A stretch of 64,000 bases of DNA, taken from CAYTGM01 sp964437365. Lineage in GTDB: Bacteria; Sumerlaeota; Sumerlaeia; SLMS01. Shown piece by piece: positions 36,288-45,900 of the stretch (position 1 is its first letter; every line of letters starts with the position of its first letter). The notes beneath the pieces were generated by a model, which was not told where the DNA came from, made no database searches, and saw nothing but the letters and a program-made list of their open reading frames with translations. Location of the stretch: NCBI GenBank assembly GCA_964437365.1, contig CAYTGM010000016.1, forward strand, positions 1 to 64,000. Direction: 5' to 3'. The translations under genes were made by a program, and so were the position numbers.

Positions 36288-36691
36288 AAGAGATTCTCAA
36301 AATCAATGTCCGAATAGACGTTGAGCGCGAGTAGACCTTTCAGTAATCGGAAAAAATAGGAATAGTGCTACTTCTAGGCTTCCGGGATGCTCAAGTGAGC
36401 GCTCGTAGACAGCTTAAATCGGATAGGAATTTTGACAGACACAACTGGATGCCTTGTCGTGGAATCAGTTGAGGCAAATCTGGTCGTTCAGAAATTGTGG
36501 TGATTTCAGACGTCCCAATTATTGCTATTTCCGGGGTAAAGATCTGTTTATCAAAAGCTTTGGTTGCTTTCCAGCCAGAAAATCACACAATTCGTTAATA
36601 TGAAATTATTGTTGGATAAATCATGTTCTATTTTCGTTCCCTGAAACAACGATTCGAATCCATCACAAACACTGATCGAAAGGGTTAAGTC
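36288..36691. other. Intergenic gap before the aldehyde oxidoreductase operon
   Basis: 404 bases without a supportable gene. It must hold the promoter of the molybdoenzyme operon, but no convincing -35/-10 pair or sigma-54 site was found. AAGGG just before ATG 36692 is the ribosome site. Confidence 0.5.
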
Positions 36692-37345
36692 ATGACAGAC
36701 AAAGAGTTCAAAGATCCGGTGGAAGACTCGTCCACTCTCTTGAGGTCTTCGCGACGGCAGTTTTTGAAGGGGATGGGCGTTGCAGCGGGGGTTGCGACTG
36801 TTCTCCCAGGACGGAGTAGCGCCGAAGACTCGACCGTTTCAGAAACCTCAGATTTAATCGAGTTTGGTAGTAGTCCGCAAACAGTGACTCTGAATATCAA
36901 CGGCAAGAGTCAACGACTTGAAGTTGAACCTCGCATGACATTACTTGATGCGATTAGAAGCAAGACGGAATATACAGGCTGCAAAGAGATCTGCGATCGC
37001 GGCGCCTGTGGAGGATGCTCCGTCCTCGTCGATGATCAGTGTGTTGCGTCTTGCATGATGCTCGCCATCGATGCAGACGGATCAAAAATTGTGACTTCAG
37101 AGGGTATTGCAGAAGATCCGGCCTACGCGCCTCTCATGGATGCCTTTTGTGAACACGACGCTGCACAATGCGGATTCTGCATCCCGGGCATTCTCGTAAG
37201 AAGCGCAGCTTTTTTGAAAGAAAATCCCTCACCCAGTTTCGAAGAAGCTCAAAACGGTCTTTCGGGCAATATCTGTCGCTGCGGTACATACACAAAGATT
37301 TTTGATGCCATCGAAGCCTGCGGCAAGAACGGAGGCCTCAAATGA
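36692..37345 (+). CDS. Tat-exported [2Fe-2S] subunit of a PaoABC-like aldehyde oxidoreductase
   Basis: 217 residues. Twin-arginine signal 'SRRQFLKGMGVAAGVATVL' (~20-38). Plant-type ferredoxin cluster Cys in 'GCKEICDRGACGGCS' and 'DQCVASC' (about 101, 106, 109, 117, plus extra Cys 97 and 121). The second [2Fe-2S] cluster is in 'CGFC' (160-163) and 'NICRCGTY' (195-197). Resembles E. coli PaoA (YagT). Electron relay between the Mo and FAD sites in the periplasm. Overlaps the Mo subunit by four bases (ATGA). Confidence 0.9.
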   Translation: MTDKEFKDPVEDSSTLLRSSRRQFLKGMGVAAGVATVLPGRSSAEDSTVSETSDLIEFGSSPQTVTLNINGKSQRLEVEPRMTLLDAIRSKTEYTGCKEICDRGACGGCSVLVDDQCVASCMMLAIDADGSKIVTSEGIAEDPAYAPLMDAFCEHDAAQCGFCIPGILVRSAAFLKENPSPSFEEAQNGLSGNICRCGTYTKIFDAIEACGKNGGLK

Positions 37346-39420
37346 TTCGAATCGATAATAACAAAGCACTTGAAAACGAACTACCTCGACCAGACGTCAG
37401 AGTCAAAGTTGCTGGCACAGCCAAGTATGCCGCCGATCAATACCCCGATAAAGTCATCTATGCAAAGTACGTCAGGTTTCCTTATGGTAAAGGAACAGTT
37501 GTCAGTGCAGATTTCGATGCCGCTTCTAAAGTAAAAGGTGTTCTAGAGGCAGTTTCCTACGACAAAGATGAATGTCAATATCCCGGCGAGAGAATCGGCC
37601 ATATCGTGGCTGAAAGTAAATATGCCATTGAGGATGCCATAGAAACCCTTGGTCTCAGCTTCCGTCGCCTTGATGCACGTTCAAAGCCGGAGCAACTCTT
37701 CGAAGGCGTCCCCGATGTCAATTCAGAAGAGGTCCAGGAACTCCAGCGTATCTATGATCAGGCTGAGCTCGTCGTCGAAGCCACCTATACGACTCAGGTT
37801 CAAACGCACAGTTGCCTCGAACCTCATGGTTCAACGGTAGACCACCGTGGTAATTCACTGGAAGCCTGGACAAGCACCCAGGCTGTGGTTGGATGCGAAG
37901 ATGGTTTCAAGGACCATACAGGACTTTCCGGCTCCGACGTTACCGTTCATGCTGAATTCGTCGGCGGTGGGTTTGGCAGTAAATTCAGCATTGGACCTGA
38001 AGGGACACTCGCTGCTGATGCTTCCAGGAAATTTAAACGACCCTGCCGTGTGCTACTGGACAGAAGAGAAGAACACTACGATGGCGGAAATCGCCCCGGG
38101 TCTATACAGTACATGAAGATAGGCGTTGATAAGAACGGAAAGATGCTCGGCGGAAGAATTCATTGTGCCAGTACCGTTGGATTTGGTCGACGCGGTGGGG
38201 GAGTCCGAAACCCCAATTATTATGATTTTGGAAATGTTATCCGGACCGACGAAAATGTCTGGATGAATGCGGGCCTGCCGAAGGCTTTCCGCGCTCCCGG
38301 ATACCCACAAGGGTCATTCGCCCTTGAATCGATGCTTGATGAACTGGCGGCAGCGATTGGAATGGACCCCGTCGAATTTCGTAAAGTCAACGAACAGAGC
38401 GACCGCAGAAAAAGGCAGCTTGACTGGGGAGCCGAAGTCATTGGCTGGAGTAATCGTCAGCCTGATGGGTCGGCACCAGGAGTGATCAAAACCGGCTATG
38501 GCTGCGCAGGAGCCTCCTGGGGGAATTCTCAGGGACGCTGCGAAGTTGATATAGACGTCTTCCGAAATGGAGAGGTTGAAGTGCGCGTCGGCATTCAGGA
38601 TATTGGCACTGGCGCTTCTGCTATGGTCGTCGATGTCGTTGCCGATCATATGGGCCTTACGCGTGAAGAAGTGCGAGGGAAAGTTGGAAACAGTGACTAT
38701 CCACCAGGACCTGCCAGTGGCGGTTCAGTGACTTCACGCTTTACAGCTCCAGCTCTTCGGGATGCAGCGCAAAAGGCTCTCAATGAGATGAAGGAAATCG
38801 TTGCGAAAGAAGCGGGCGTCGCGGCTGACGGTATAGACTACAGTGATGGCAATTTCGTCGTTCGCGAGAACGGCAAGTCCATTGGGTGGAAAGACGCCTG
38901 TAGCATCATCAACTCTGAAAAACTCTCTGTCCGAGGCAGCTTTAACGAAGACTATTTCGGCGAAGGCGTGTCCGATTGTGTTCAGTTTGCTCGCGTTGAA
39001 GTCGACACGGAAACAGGCATCGTTAAAGTGAAAGAAGTCGCTGCGATCCAGTCCTGTGGTCAGGTCATGAACCGGCTGACTGCCGAGAATCAAATCTGTG
39101 GTGGTGTTATCCAGGGGGTCAGTTTCGCTCTCTTTGAAAACAGGCGCCTCGACAGGGTGACTGGAGGACAGGTTAATACGGATCTATTGAGTTACAAGAT
39201 AGCTGGTCCGAAAGACGTCCCCATTATTCATCCGATTCTTGATGTGATTGAGGGTGATACCGGAGTCCGAGCCATCGGTGAGCCAACAACAATCCCCACT
39301 TCTGCAGCAATTGCCAACGCCGTTGCAAACGCCATCGGCGCAAGAGTGCGGGACTTGCCGATCACACCGGATCGAGTTATTAAAGCACTTGAACAAAAAG
39401 ACCAAGGAGGTGTCGCATGA
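37342..39420 (+). CDS. Molybdopterin-binding catalytic subunit, xanthine dehydrogenase/PaoC family
   Basis: 692 residues, comparable with E. coli PaoC. Starts in the Ald_Xan_dh_C domain ('VAGTAKYAADQYPDKVIYAK'). Mo-cofactor loops: 'FVGGGFGSKFSIGPEG', 'KAFRAPGYPQGSFALESM', 'GIQDIGTGASAMV' and 'ASGGSVTSRFT'. The essential base Glu is in 'AIGEPTTIPTSAAIANAVAN'. Oxidises aldehydes or N-heterocycles; the exact substrate is unknown. Lacks its own signal, so it is probably co-exported with the Tat-signal subunit. Overlaps the FAD gene by four bases. Confidence 0.93.
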   Translation: MIRIDNNKALENELPRPDVRVKVAGTAKYAADQYPDKVIYAKYVRFPYGKGTVVSADFDAASKVKGVLEAVSYDKDECQYPGERIGHIVAESKYAIEDAIETLGLSFRRLDARSKPEQLFEGVPDVNSEEVQELQRIYDQAELVVEATYTTQVQTHSCLEPHGSTVDHRGNSLEAWTSTQAVVGCEDGFKDHTGLSGSDVTVHAEFVGGGFGSKFSIGPEGTLAADASRKFKRPCRVLLDRREEHYDGGNRPGSIQYMKIGVDKNGKMLGGRIHCASTVGFGRRGGGVRNPNYYDFGNVIRTDENVWMNAGLPKAFRAPGYPQGSFALESMLDELAAAIGMDPVEFRKVNEQSDRRKRQLDWGAEVIGWSNRQPDGSAPGVIKTGYGCAGASWGNSQGRCEVDIDVFRNGEVEVRVGIQDIGTGASAMVVDVVADHMGLTREEVRGKVGNSDYPPGPASGGSVTSRFTAPALRDAAQKALNEMKEIVAKEAGVAADGIDYSDGNFVVRENGKSIGWKDACSIINSEKLSVRGSFNEDYFGEGVSDCVQFARVEVDTETGIVKVKEVAAIQSCGQVMNRLTAENQICGGVIQGVSFALFENRRLDRVTGGQVNTDLLSYKIAGPKDVPIIHPILDVIEGDTGVRAIGEPTTIPTSAAIANAVANAIGARVRDLPITPDRVIKALEQKDQGGVA

Positions 39421-40379
39421 AAGCGTTCGATTACGCGATAGCTAAGAACGAAAAAGGCGCTGTCGAGGCGCTTTCAAAAGGGTATCGAGCCAAAGGCGCT
39501 GGTATAGATCTCCTTGATATGCTGAAAGAACGGACTGAGAGAGGAGATCGCTTCGTCAGTCTCCATAAGGTAGATTCTCTTTCCTACATTAAGAAAGAAG
39601 GTAATGGTGTCGAAATCGGTGCCATGACTACTCTTCAGGAAATTGGTGATTCCAAAGAGATCAAGACTGCCTACCCAGCGCTGGCTCATGCGGCAGGAGA
39701 AGCTGCAACGCCTCAGGTCAGAGCTCGCGCATCTGTCGCTGGCAACCTGCTTCAAAGGCCTCGTTGCTGGTATTTCAGAGCGAAAGAGTATCCCTGCCTT
39801 AAGAAAGGCGGTTCTACCTGCTTCGCCGTGGAGGGTGAAAATTCCTATCACGCTATTTTTGGTGGCGGGCCCTGCCATATCATTCATCCATCCAACGTGG
39901 CCCCAGCGCTGGTTGCCGTTGATGCGGAGATTCATCTCCAGAAAAAAGATTCTGAACGCGTTGTTAAAGCAGAGGATTTCTTCGTTACCCCGGATAAGAG
40001 CATGTATGCCGAAAATACCCTCGAAGATGGAGAGTTACTTTCAAAAATCGTAATCCCGAAGTTTCCTGAAAAGTCGGGATATATTGAGTTTCGTGAAAAG
40101 CAGAGTTTCGATTGGCCACTCGCCAGCGCTGTTGCTGTCTATATGAACGGCAAGTGGTCCGTCATTCTGAACCACGTTGCTCCTGTTCCCTGGCGTTCCC
40201 TTCGAGCAGAGAAAGTCCTAGGGACGAACGCAGATATATCAGAGGAAAAAGCAGAAGAAGCAGCTCTGGCTGCTATTAAGGATGCCATGCCGATGAGTGA
40301 TAATGCTTATCGAGTCCGCATCGCTAAAGCTGCCGTAAGACGTGCCGTACGCCAAGCCTGCGGAAAGGAGACTGTCTGA
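39417..40379 (+). CDS. FAD-binding subunit with extra [4Fe-4S] insertion, PaoB-like
   Basis: 320 residues (PaoB about 318). FAD domain: 'RAKGAGIDLLDMLKERT' and 'TPQVRARASVAGNLLQRPRC'. An insertion with four Cys (about 117, 127, 135, 153: 'CWYF', 'YPCLKKGGSTCFA', 'GGPCHIIHPSN') matches the [4Fe-4S] site of PaoB and 4-hydroxybenzoyl-CoA reductase. Electrons pass from the FeS subunit to FAD and a periplasmic acceptor. Stop and the next start overlap (TGATG). Confidence 0.92.
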   Translation: MKAFDYAIAKNEKGAVEALSKGYRAKGAGIDLLDMLKERTERGDRFVSLHKVDSLSYIKKEGNGVEIGAMTTLQEIGDSKEIKTAYPALAHAAGEAATPQVRARASVAGNLLQRPRCWYFRAKEYPCLKKGGSTCFAVEGENSYHAIFGGGPCHIIHPSNVAPALVAVDAEIHLQKKDSERVVKAEDFFVTPDKSMYAENTLEDGELLSKIVIPKFPEKSGYIEFREKQSFDWPLASAVAVYMNGKWSVILNHVAPVPWRSLRAEKVLGTNADISEEKAEEAALAAIKDAMPMSDNAYRVRIAKAAVRRAVRQACGKETV

Positions 40380-40630
40380 TGAAAGCTCAATCACCTGCAG
40401 ACGGATCATTCGAAGAAAAACCCAAGCCCTGTTGCACCGCGCTCAGGTGCAAATCAATGGCCTATCGTCCCGACGAGCGGCCGGGTATGTTGCATCAGGA
40501 AGAGGCCATGGGCTACTGGTGCTCAAAGACAAGTGAAGAAATCGGTCCCGATGGAAAACAGGCTGATCACCAGGATTGCCAGGAAGGTCGCTCCTGTTTC
40601 AAAGCTGGCGTGAACTTCAACCTCCGATAA
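40379..40630 (+). CDS. Small six-Cys protein ending the aldehyde oxidoreductase operon
   Basis: 83 residues, start overlapping the FAD-subunit stop by one base, so co-translated. Not recognised. Cys at 18, 19, 24, 48, 67 and 73 ('KPKPCCTALRCKSMAYRPD', 'GYWCSKTSEE', 'DHQDCQEGRSCF'). No signal peptide. Possibly an Fe-S or copper-type metal carrier, an assembly factor, or an electron acceptor for the PaoABC-like complex; the usual PaoD/XdhC chaperone gene is absent here. A hairpin terminator follows. Confidence 0.75.
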   Translation: MKAQSPADGSFEEKPKPCCTALRCKSMAYRPDERPGMLHQEEAMGYWCSKTSEEIGPDGKQADHQDCQEGRSCFKAGVNFNLR

Positions 40631-40651
40631 ATCATCAAGAAACTATAGTCT

Positions 40652-40687
40652 TCCCGATGGGTCCCGTGTGGACCTGTCGGGATTTGT
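40652..40687 (+). terminator. Terminator of the aldehyde oxidoreductase operon
   Basis: Stem TCCCGA/TCGGGA with an inner GGTCC/GGACC extension, followed by TTTGTAT. The T-run is short, so efficiency is uncertain. Begins 21 bases after the stop of the six-Cys gene. Confidence 0.65.
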
Positions 40688-40703
40688 ATAGAGGGATTCC
40701 CGT

Positions 40704-40876
40704 TTTGGAGTGCGGCGGCCTTGACGCCGCTCTAAGCTTCGAGGCCTTGACTCGAAGCAACATATAGCCGAAGAACCATCGAACAGAATTGAATAATGTT
40801 GAAAGCTTACTCATCGCCTTTCTCTGCGCCTCAGCGCCTTTGCGCGAGAATTTAAACTGTATAGGTATCTATCCGG
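40704..40876. repeat. Dispersed repeat family B, copy 1
   Basis: About 170 bp near-identical to 41199-41366, same orientation, 495 bp apart. It starts with a GCGGCG/CGCCGC hairpin, then a GCTTCGAG/CTCGAAGC hairpin, a shared AT-rich block and a GCGCCTTTGCGCGAGA-like block. Copy 1 has about ten extra bases in the GCGCCTCAGCGCC stretch. No coding capacity. Confidence 0.85.
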
Positions 40877-40914
40877 TGGGTTGACTGAAAACATGGTTCA
40901 TGACTGGTTTTTAT

Positions 40915-41030
40915 AGGTCAGACTTTCAGCCCTTCTGATTTAATATAACCGAGTACCCAGCCCTGCGCCCGCTTCGCTGGGCTTCAAACTGGGCTGGTAT
41001 GGTGACGCACCCTTGGTGCTTTGAGGTTCC
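40915..41030. repeat. Dispersed repeat family A, copy 2 (reverse orientation)
   Basis: The complement of this segment aligns with 4150-4265: shared blocks include GCACCAAGGGTGCGTC, ACCAGCCCAG, AAGCCCAGCG and GCGGGCGCAGGGCTGGGTAC. It lacks the second outer arm present in copy 1, so it may be half an element. Confidence 0.75.
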
Positions 41031-41198
41031 ATTGTTTCAGCGGGATGAACCAGTCGCTGGGAAAGCTTACCATGTTTGTCTCTGGTGATGGGGCTATGCG
41101 TTGAGCCGATGTTTTGCTCTCAGGGTCTAATCGGACAGTTACTCTGACGAAAACTGAGCCGAGCACCCTCACCTTTCCCAGAAGGAAGATGCCAATAC

Positions 41199-41366
41199 TT
41201 TGGAGTGCGGCGGCCCTGACGCCGCCTTCAGCTTCGAGGCCTTGACTCGAAGCAATATATAGCCGAAGAACCATCGAACAGAATTGAATAATGTTGAAAG
41301 CTTACTCAAGGCCTTTCTCTGCGCCTCTGCGCGAGATTTTAAAAGGTATATATATCTGTCCGATGG
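41199..41366. repeat. Dispersed repeat family B, copy 2
   Basis: Second copy of the 40704-40876 repeat, around 90% identical by eye, including both hairpins. The stretch between the copies (41031-41198) shows no gene. Confidence 0.85.
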
Positions 41367-41370
41367 AGAG

Positions 41371-41412
41371 TACTGGGCTGGTATGGTGGCACACTTTCGG
41401 TGCTTTAGGGTC
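41371..41412. repeat. Repeat family A, fragment
   Basis: About 40 bp beginning ACTGGGCTGGTATGGTGGC and running to GGTGCTTTAGGG; matches the end of copy 2 (about 40986-41027). It directly follows family B copy 2, as family A copy 2 follows family B copy 1 after a short gap, so A and B may move or duplicate as a unit. Confidence 0.65.
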
Positions 41413-41455
41413 CGGCGTTCAGTGTTCCCAGGGCTCAAACCTGTCGGTCATTGCT

Positions 41456-42373
41456 TCACCTCTCCTTCAGAACATTCCCCGCAAGCACAAGCACCAGCCC
41501 AGCAACAGTTGAAGCCGTAATCGCTTCTCCCAGAATAAGCGCTATCCAGAGCAACGATAATATGGGAGCAAAGTAGATCACTCCAGATACTTTCGCCGTT
41601 GAAGGAGACATGGCCAGCGCCTTGAGCCACAGAACGAATGTGATAGCTATTTCAAAGGCTCCAATATATAAGGCTAAAAGGATAGCTGACCAGGAAATAG
41701 GTGGCAATCCGTCCACGACTAACATGTAAATCGTAATCAGAGGAAAACTGAACAACGTCGATAAATACAGCTTACAGACTTCGTCGCGAGAATCCTTTAC
41801 GTTATAGATCCAAAACAACGACCAGATAAGTGTACTTACCAGGGCCAGGAATGTTCCCAGCGGCGAATGAAACTGGAAAGAAAGAAGCGCTCCGTTCGTA
41901 GCAATAACGATAATGCCAACAAAACAGATGATTAATCCAAGCATAGCCATTTTGGTGGGCTTTTGACCGAGCAAAACTACACTGAGACACACCAGAACCA
42001 ACGGCCATGTATAGTTAAGTACCATCGCCTCTTGAGCGGGTAAAAGATCATAAGCAAGAAAGAGGATCGTGTAGTAAACGAAAGGAGTCAATGCACCCAT
42101 CACTCCCGAACGCCAGAATTGCGCTGCTGTATAGCGCGCCATCTCCTGCTCCTTTCCACTCAGACGCACAAGAATATGGAGAATGGCGATCGCGAAAAAT
42201 GCGACGTAAAACAGGAGCTGAGAAGGAGTAAGGTCCTCCAGTGCCAATTTAAAAGCTGTGGCAACGGTCGACCACGCCAGGACAGCAATCCCTGCAAGAA
42301 CATATGCACTGCGTTGTCTTGAATGGATGTCAGAATTGGACTTCATTGAATACTCATCTTCTTGCCCGATCAT
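41456..42373 (-). CDS. DMT/EamA-family transporter
   Basis: 305 residues, ten membrane helices in two EamA repeats. ATG 42373 has GGAG eight bases upstream, better supported than the internal ATG 42346. First repeat 'LAGIAVLAWSTVATAFKLA', with 'FLAYDLLPAQEAMVLNYTWP' in helices 3-4; second repeat 'LALVSTLIWSLFWIYN'. Drug/metabolite exporter of unknown substrate. It stands alone next to the repeat nest. Confidence 0.9.
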   Translation of the reverse strand: MIGQEDEYSMKSNSDIHSRQRSAYVLAGIAVLAWSTVATAFKLALEDLTPSQLLFYVAFFAIAILHILVRLSGKEQEMARYTAAQFWRSGVMGALTPFVYYTILFLAYDLLPAQEAMVLNYTWPLVLVCLSVVLLGQKPTKMAMLGLIICFVGIIVIATNGALLSFQFHSPLGTFLALVSTLIWSLFWIYNVKDSRDEVCKLYLSTLFSFPLITIYMLVVDGLPPISWSAILLALYIGAFEIAITFVLWLKALAMSPSTAKVSGVIYFAPILSLLWIALILGEAITASTVAGLVLVLAGNVLKER

Positions 42374-42900
42374 TCATGAATCTCCTCTCAAATTAAGGAG
42401 AGGAGAAAGCCGTAATCGGTTGCATATGAGGTGGTTTCTTCCGATCAATCTAGATGCAACCTTGTATCAACCACCTTGTAAGCTGCATCGGAATGCATGT
42501 TCCATGCAGGTGGCAAGCAAGTTGAAAGCAGGATGATCGTGTATTGAGCAAAGTAATTCAAACAGTGAGAAATCCCTGCTTGGATCAATATTCGCAGCGA
42601 AAGTAGCTATTCATAGGTGAAAATTAGCCTTTTTTTAATATCGATTTTGAATCTTGTATTCGGTGTGCGGTTCGAAATTAGATTGTTTGGTAATCTGTAC
42701 ACGTTTTCAGAATCGTAAGATGTAATCTCGGCAGATCCGATTCTTCTAGAAAAGTCTATAGCAGATTCTCCCTTGACAGTTTCACGGAACTTATTCACTC
42801 TTTTGGTAAGGCTGGGGAAAAACCAAAACTCAAAATTCGAGTAAACCAAGAAGTACATGCATCATTTCCCTTTTTATTATTCATCAAGGAGGACTGGATT
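42374..42900. other. Intergenic gap between the divergent DMT transporter and VCBS genes
   Basis: About 530 AT-rich bases. One inverted repeat, AGGTGGTT (42429-42436) and AACCACCT (42469-42476), with a 32-base loop. An 83-residue minus-strand frame at 42607-42858 has no recognisable domain. GGAGG before ATG 42901 is a strong ribosome site. Confidence 0.5.
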
Positions 42901-45900
42901 ATGATCGTGTCATCCAGATTATCAAATCAACTTTTGTCTATTTTCTTTATTCTATCCATCGGTTCTACATCTGTTTGTAGATCAACCCCCTCAACTTTCT
43001 CACAGCCCGAATACTTCACTCCGCCGATAGTGGATGACGGAGAGAAAATACTATTCACAGATATAGACAATGATGGAGACGGAGATATTGTTGCTTTAGC
43101 ATCAAATTTTCGAACAGTTAGCTGGTCTGAAAACAGACTCGGCGAATCTGAGGACGATTTCATTCATAAACCTTCTCTTTTCGAGGATATCAGTGATATC
43201 GATTTTCAGGATCTCGACGGAGATGGTTACCCTGATGCTATCATGTCTATTGTAGGAATGAATGAGGTCGGTTGGCGGAAAAACCGTTTGCAGTTGCCTG
43301 AGGGCGATTTTGGTCCGCTTATATCCGTTTCTTCCTTTGGTGAACGTGTTAAAGAATCTATCGCTGCCGACCTCGACGGCGATAACAAGGCAGACATCAT
43401 TTCTGCGCCCGATCAAAGTGGAGGGCTTCTTTGGTTTCGTAACGTCATACCCAACGAACAAGGATTCGAAGCCGGTGTCACAATCGCACATGGCCCGAAT
43501 ACCTTCGAAGAATTAAGAACAATCGATATTGATGGCGATACGGACCTTGACGTGGTTGCGAGAATGGTTCTCACCAATGGTGAATCCCCTCTGTTCGTTC
43601 TCATGGAAAATAGGCTAAACACGAACGATGGGTTTTCTGATCCAATCAGTATTACGCCGATCAACAACCTTATAGACTCTTTTGCACTGCTGGATGTGGA
43701 TCAGGATAGCGATGTTGATTTTGTGTATACGTCGGGTTTTCAGAAAATCTTAGGATGGCATGAAAACTTACAGGAAGAGGGTACAAACACTTATTCCTCC
43801 AGGATCGTTTTCGACAACAACTACTCAGGGGCGAAAATTCTTGGAGTTAGCGATGTTGACAAGGATAGCTACCCTGACCTGATTTTAGGGGGACTGGGAT
43901 TATTGCGCAACCTTTTCGACACGGAAGAAACATTCCTCTTACAGGGAAAAATCTCGGGTGTTTTTGAAGATGTTCAGGCGGTATTCCCTCTCGATTATGA
44001 TGAGGATTTGGATGATGACCTTCTCCTCGCTGGAGCGGAAAGAGGTGGTATCTACCTCACCGAGAATCTACTCGGAGAGGGTGATGACCCTTTTGCAATG
44101 GCTGTTCAGACAGTAAATGAGACTAAGATCATTGAAGGAACGGAGAAGTTTTCTCTTTCAGATCTGAACTCGGACGGTTTGATAGATCTTCTTGTTGGAA
44201 GAGAGGGAGTCGGTGTTGAAGCTTACTATCAACACCCGTTCGTCCAGTCGATGGAGCGTGCCCCTTTACTTGATTTTCATTCCGAATCTTCTTCTTGGGA
44301 TCTCGATTTTATTCTCGCCGATGATTTCGATTTGGATGGAGACGACGATCTCATGCTGGGGGTCTTCTCCTTCCCATCGAATCCGAATTACGCTGGAATT
44401 CATTATTTCGAGAACCAGACTGAAAGTATGACTTCCTATCCTTCGTTTCTTTCTGCTATTAACATCTTGCCGGGATCCTATGGCTTTATTCAGGAAGCCG
44501 ACTTAGACAACGACGGTGATACCGACATTTTGTTGGAAGGGCCATCCTCTCCGAATCTCTTCTTTCTTGAGAATAGACTTAATACCCCCGAAAGCGATTT
44601 CAATCTTTCGCTGCTTATTGACGATCCAGATGCATCTATCATTGGACCCAGACCCCTCATCGATATCGATTCCGATAACGATCTCGATCTCGTGTTCAGT
44701 GAATCTAATGGTTTCAGCTATGAAGTTCGAGTTTTCCGGAATCTGTTAGAACAGGGAGATGTTTCTTTCGGAGTCTCAGAGACCGTTGCGGTCAACATAG
44801 AGGATGTTAATGGAGTATTCCTGAGTATTGATATAGATGGTGATGGGAGTTTTGACCTATTGGAAACTTTAAGTGACGATGCAGAATTGATATGGCTGGA
44901 AAACGAGTATACTGAGTCGCAATCATTCATTAAAAATAGCATTTTTTTTGAGGAAGTTGAACAAATGAATCGACTCGCAGTTGGAGATATAGACCAGGAT
45001 GGATTGTCAGATTTTTGCTTTATAACTGAACGCAATGGTGGCGATCTTTATTGGGTACGAAACTCCACTGTCGAAGGGATTGTTCAATTTGATTCACCTC
45101 AACTTGTCAGCAGGTCCCTTAATCGTGTGTTAGATCTGAGACTTGCAGACATGGACAGTGATGAAGATCCAGACATTCTTGTCAATAGTGCCGGCGAAGG
45201 ACAAGTAACACTCTATGAAAATATAGACAGCTTTTTCGAATTCAAGTCTACAGATGAATGGACGAGTCTGACCTTGTCAGTTTTTGATGAACCTGATTTT
45301 TTCCATGACGAGACTCTCGATTCGATCGATATTAACTTTTCATCAAACCAGATGACATTTGGCCTCTGGGAATCACCTGTTCTCAAGCTTACAACCGCTG
45401 ACGATGAAGAGCTGTTAATGGCAAATTGGGAGCTGTCTACACCAATCGAACAACCCTCAATGGTGCCAACCTTAAGGCTTAGAACATCTTCAGATGATTT
45501 CTCTCACAGTCACCTGACTGTTATCACGTCGGCAGGCGCCGGACTATTTTCCCCAAGGTACGATTCTACATCCTATCGACAATTAATTCCTTCAGACCCG
45601 GTTCGTGATGAGTACCGGTTCGCTTTCGAACTCTTGAATTTTGACGAGAGCAACGCTCCCTCAGGAAATGTAAGTCTTGAATCATTAGAAGTTGATAAGA
45701 AGGTTTTGAGAGGGTTCTCGAATCCGATGACGATCTTCAGCCAGGATTTACGAAACAATCAGGATGCTATCAACCAGTGGGAGATTCAAACAGATACGAA
45801 TGGCTTCCTTCCACAACCGGATATCTTCCTGAATGATCAGGGCCTTTTGATCCAGGGAAGAGAGGATAATTCGCTGAAGGGAATAGACAAGGACACCGTT

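Noticed and set aside
42607..42858. 83-residue minus-strand frame in the DMT-VCBS gap
   Set aside because: No recognisable domain and no ribosome site, in an AT-rich regulatory gap; kept only as part of the gap description.
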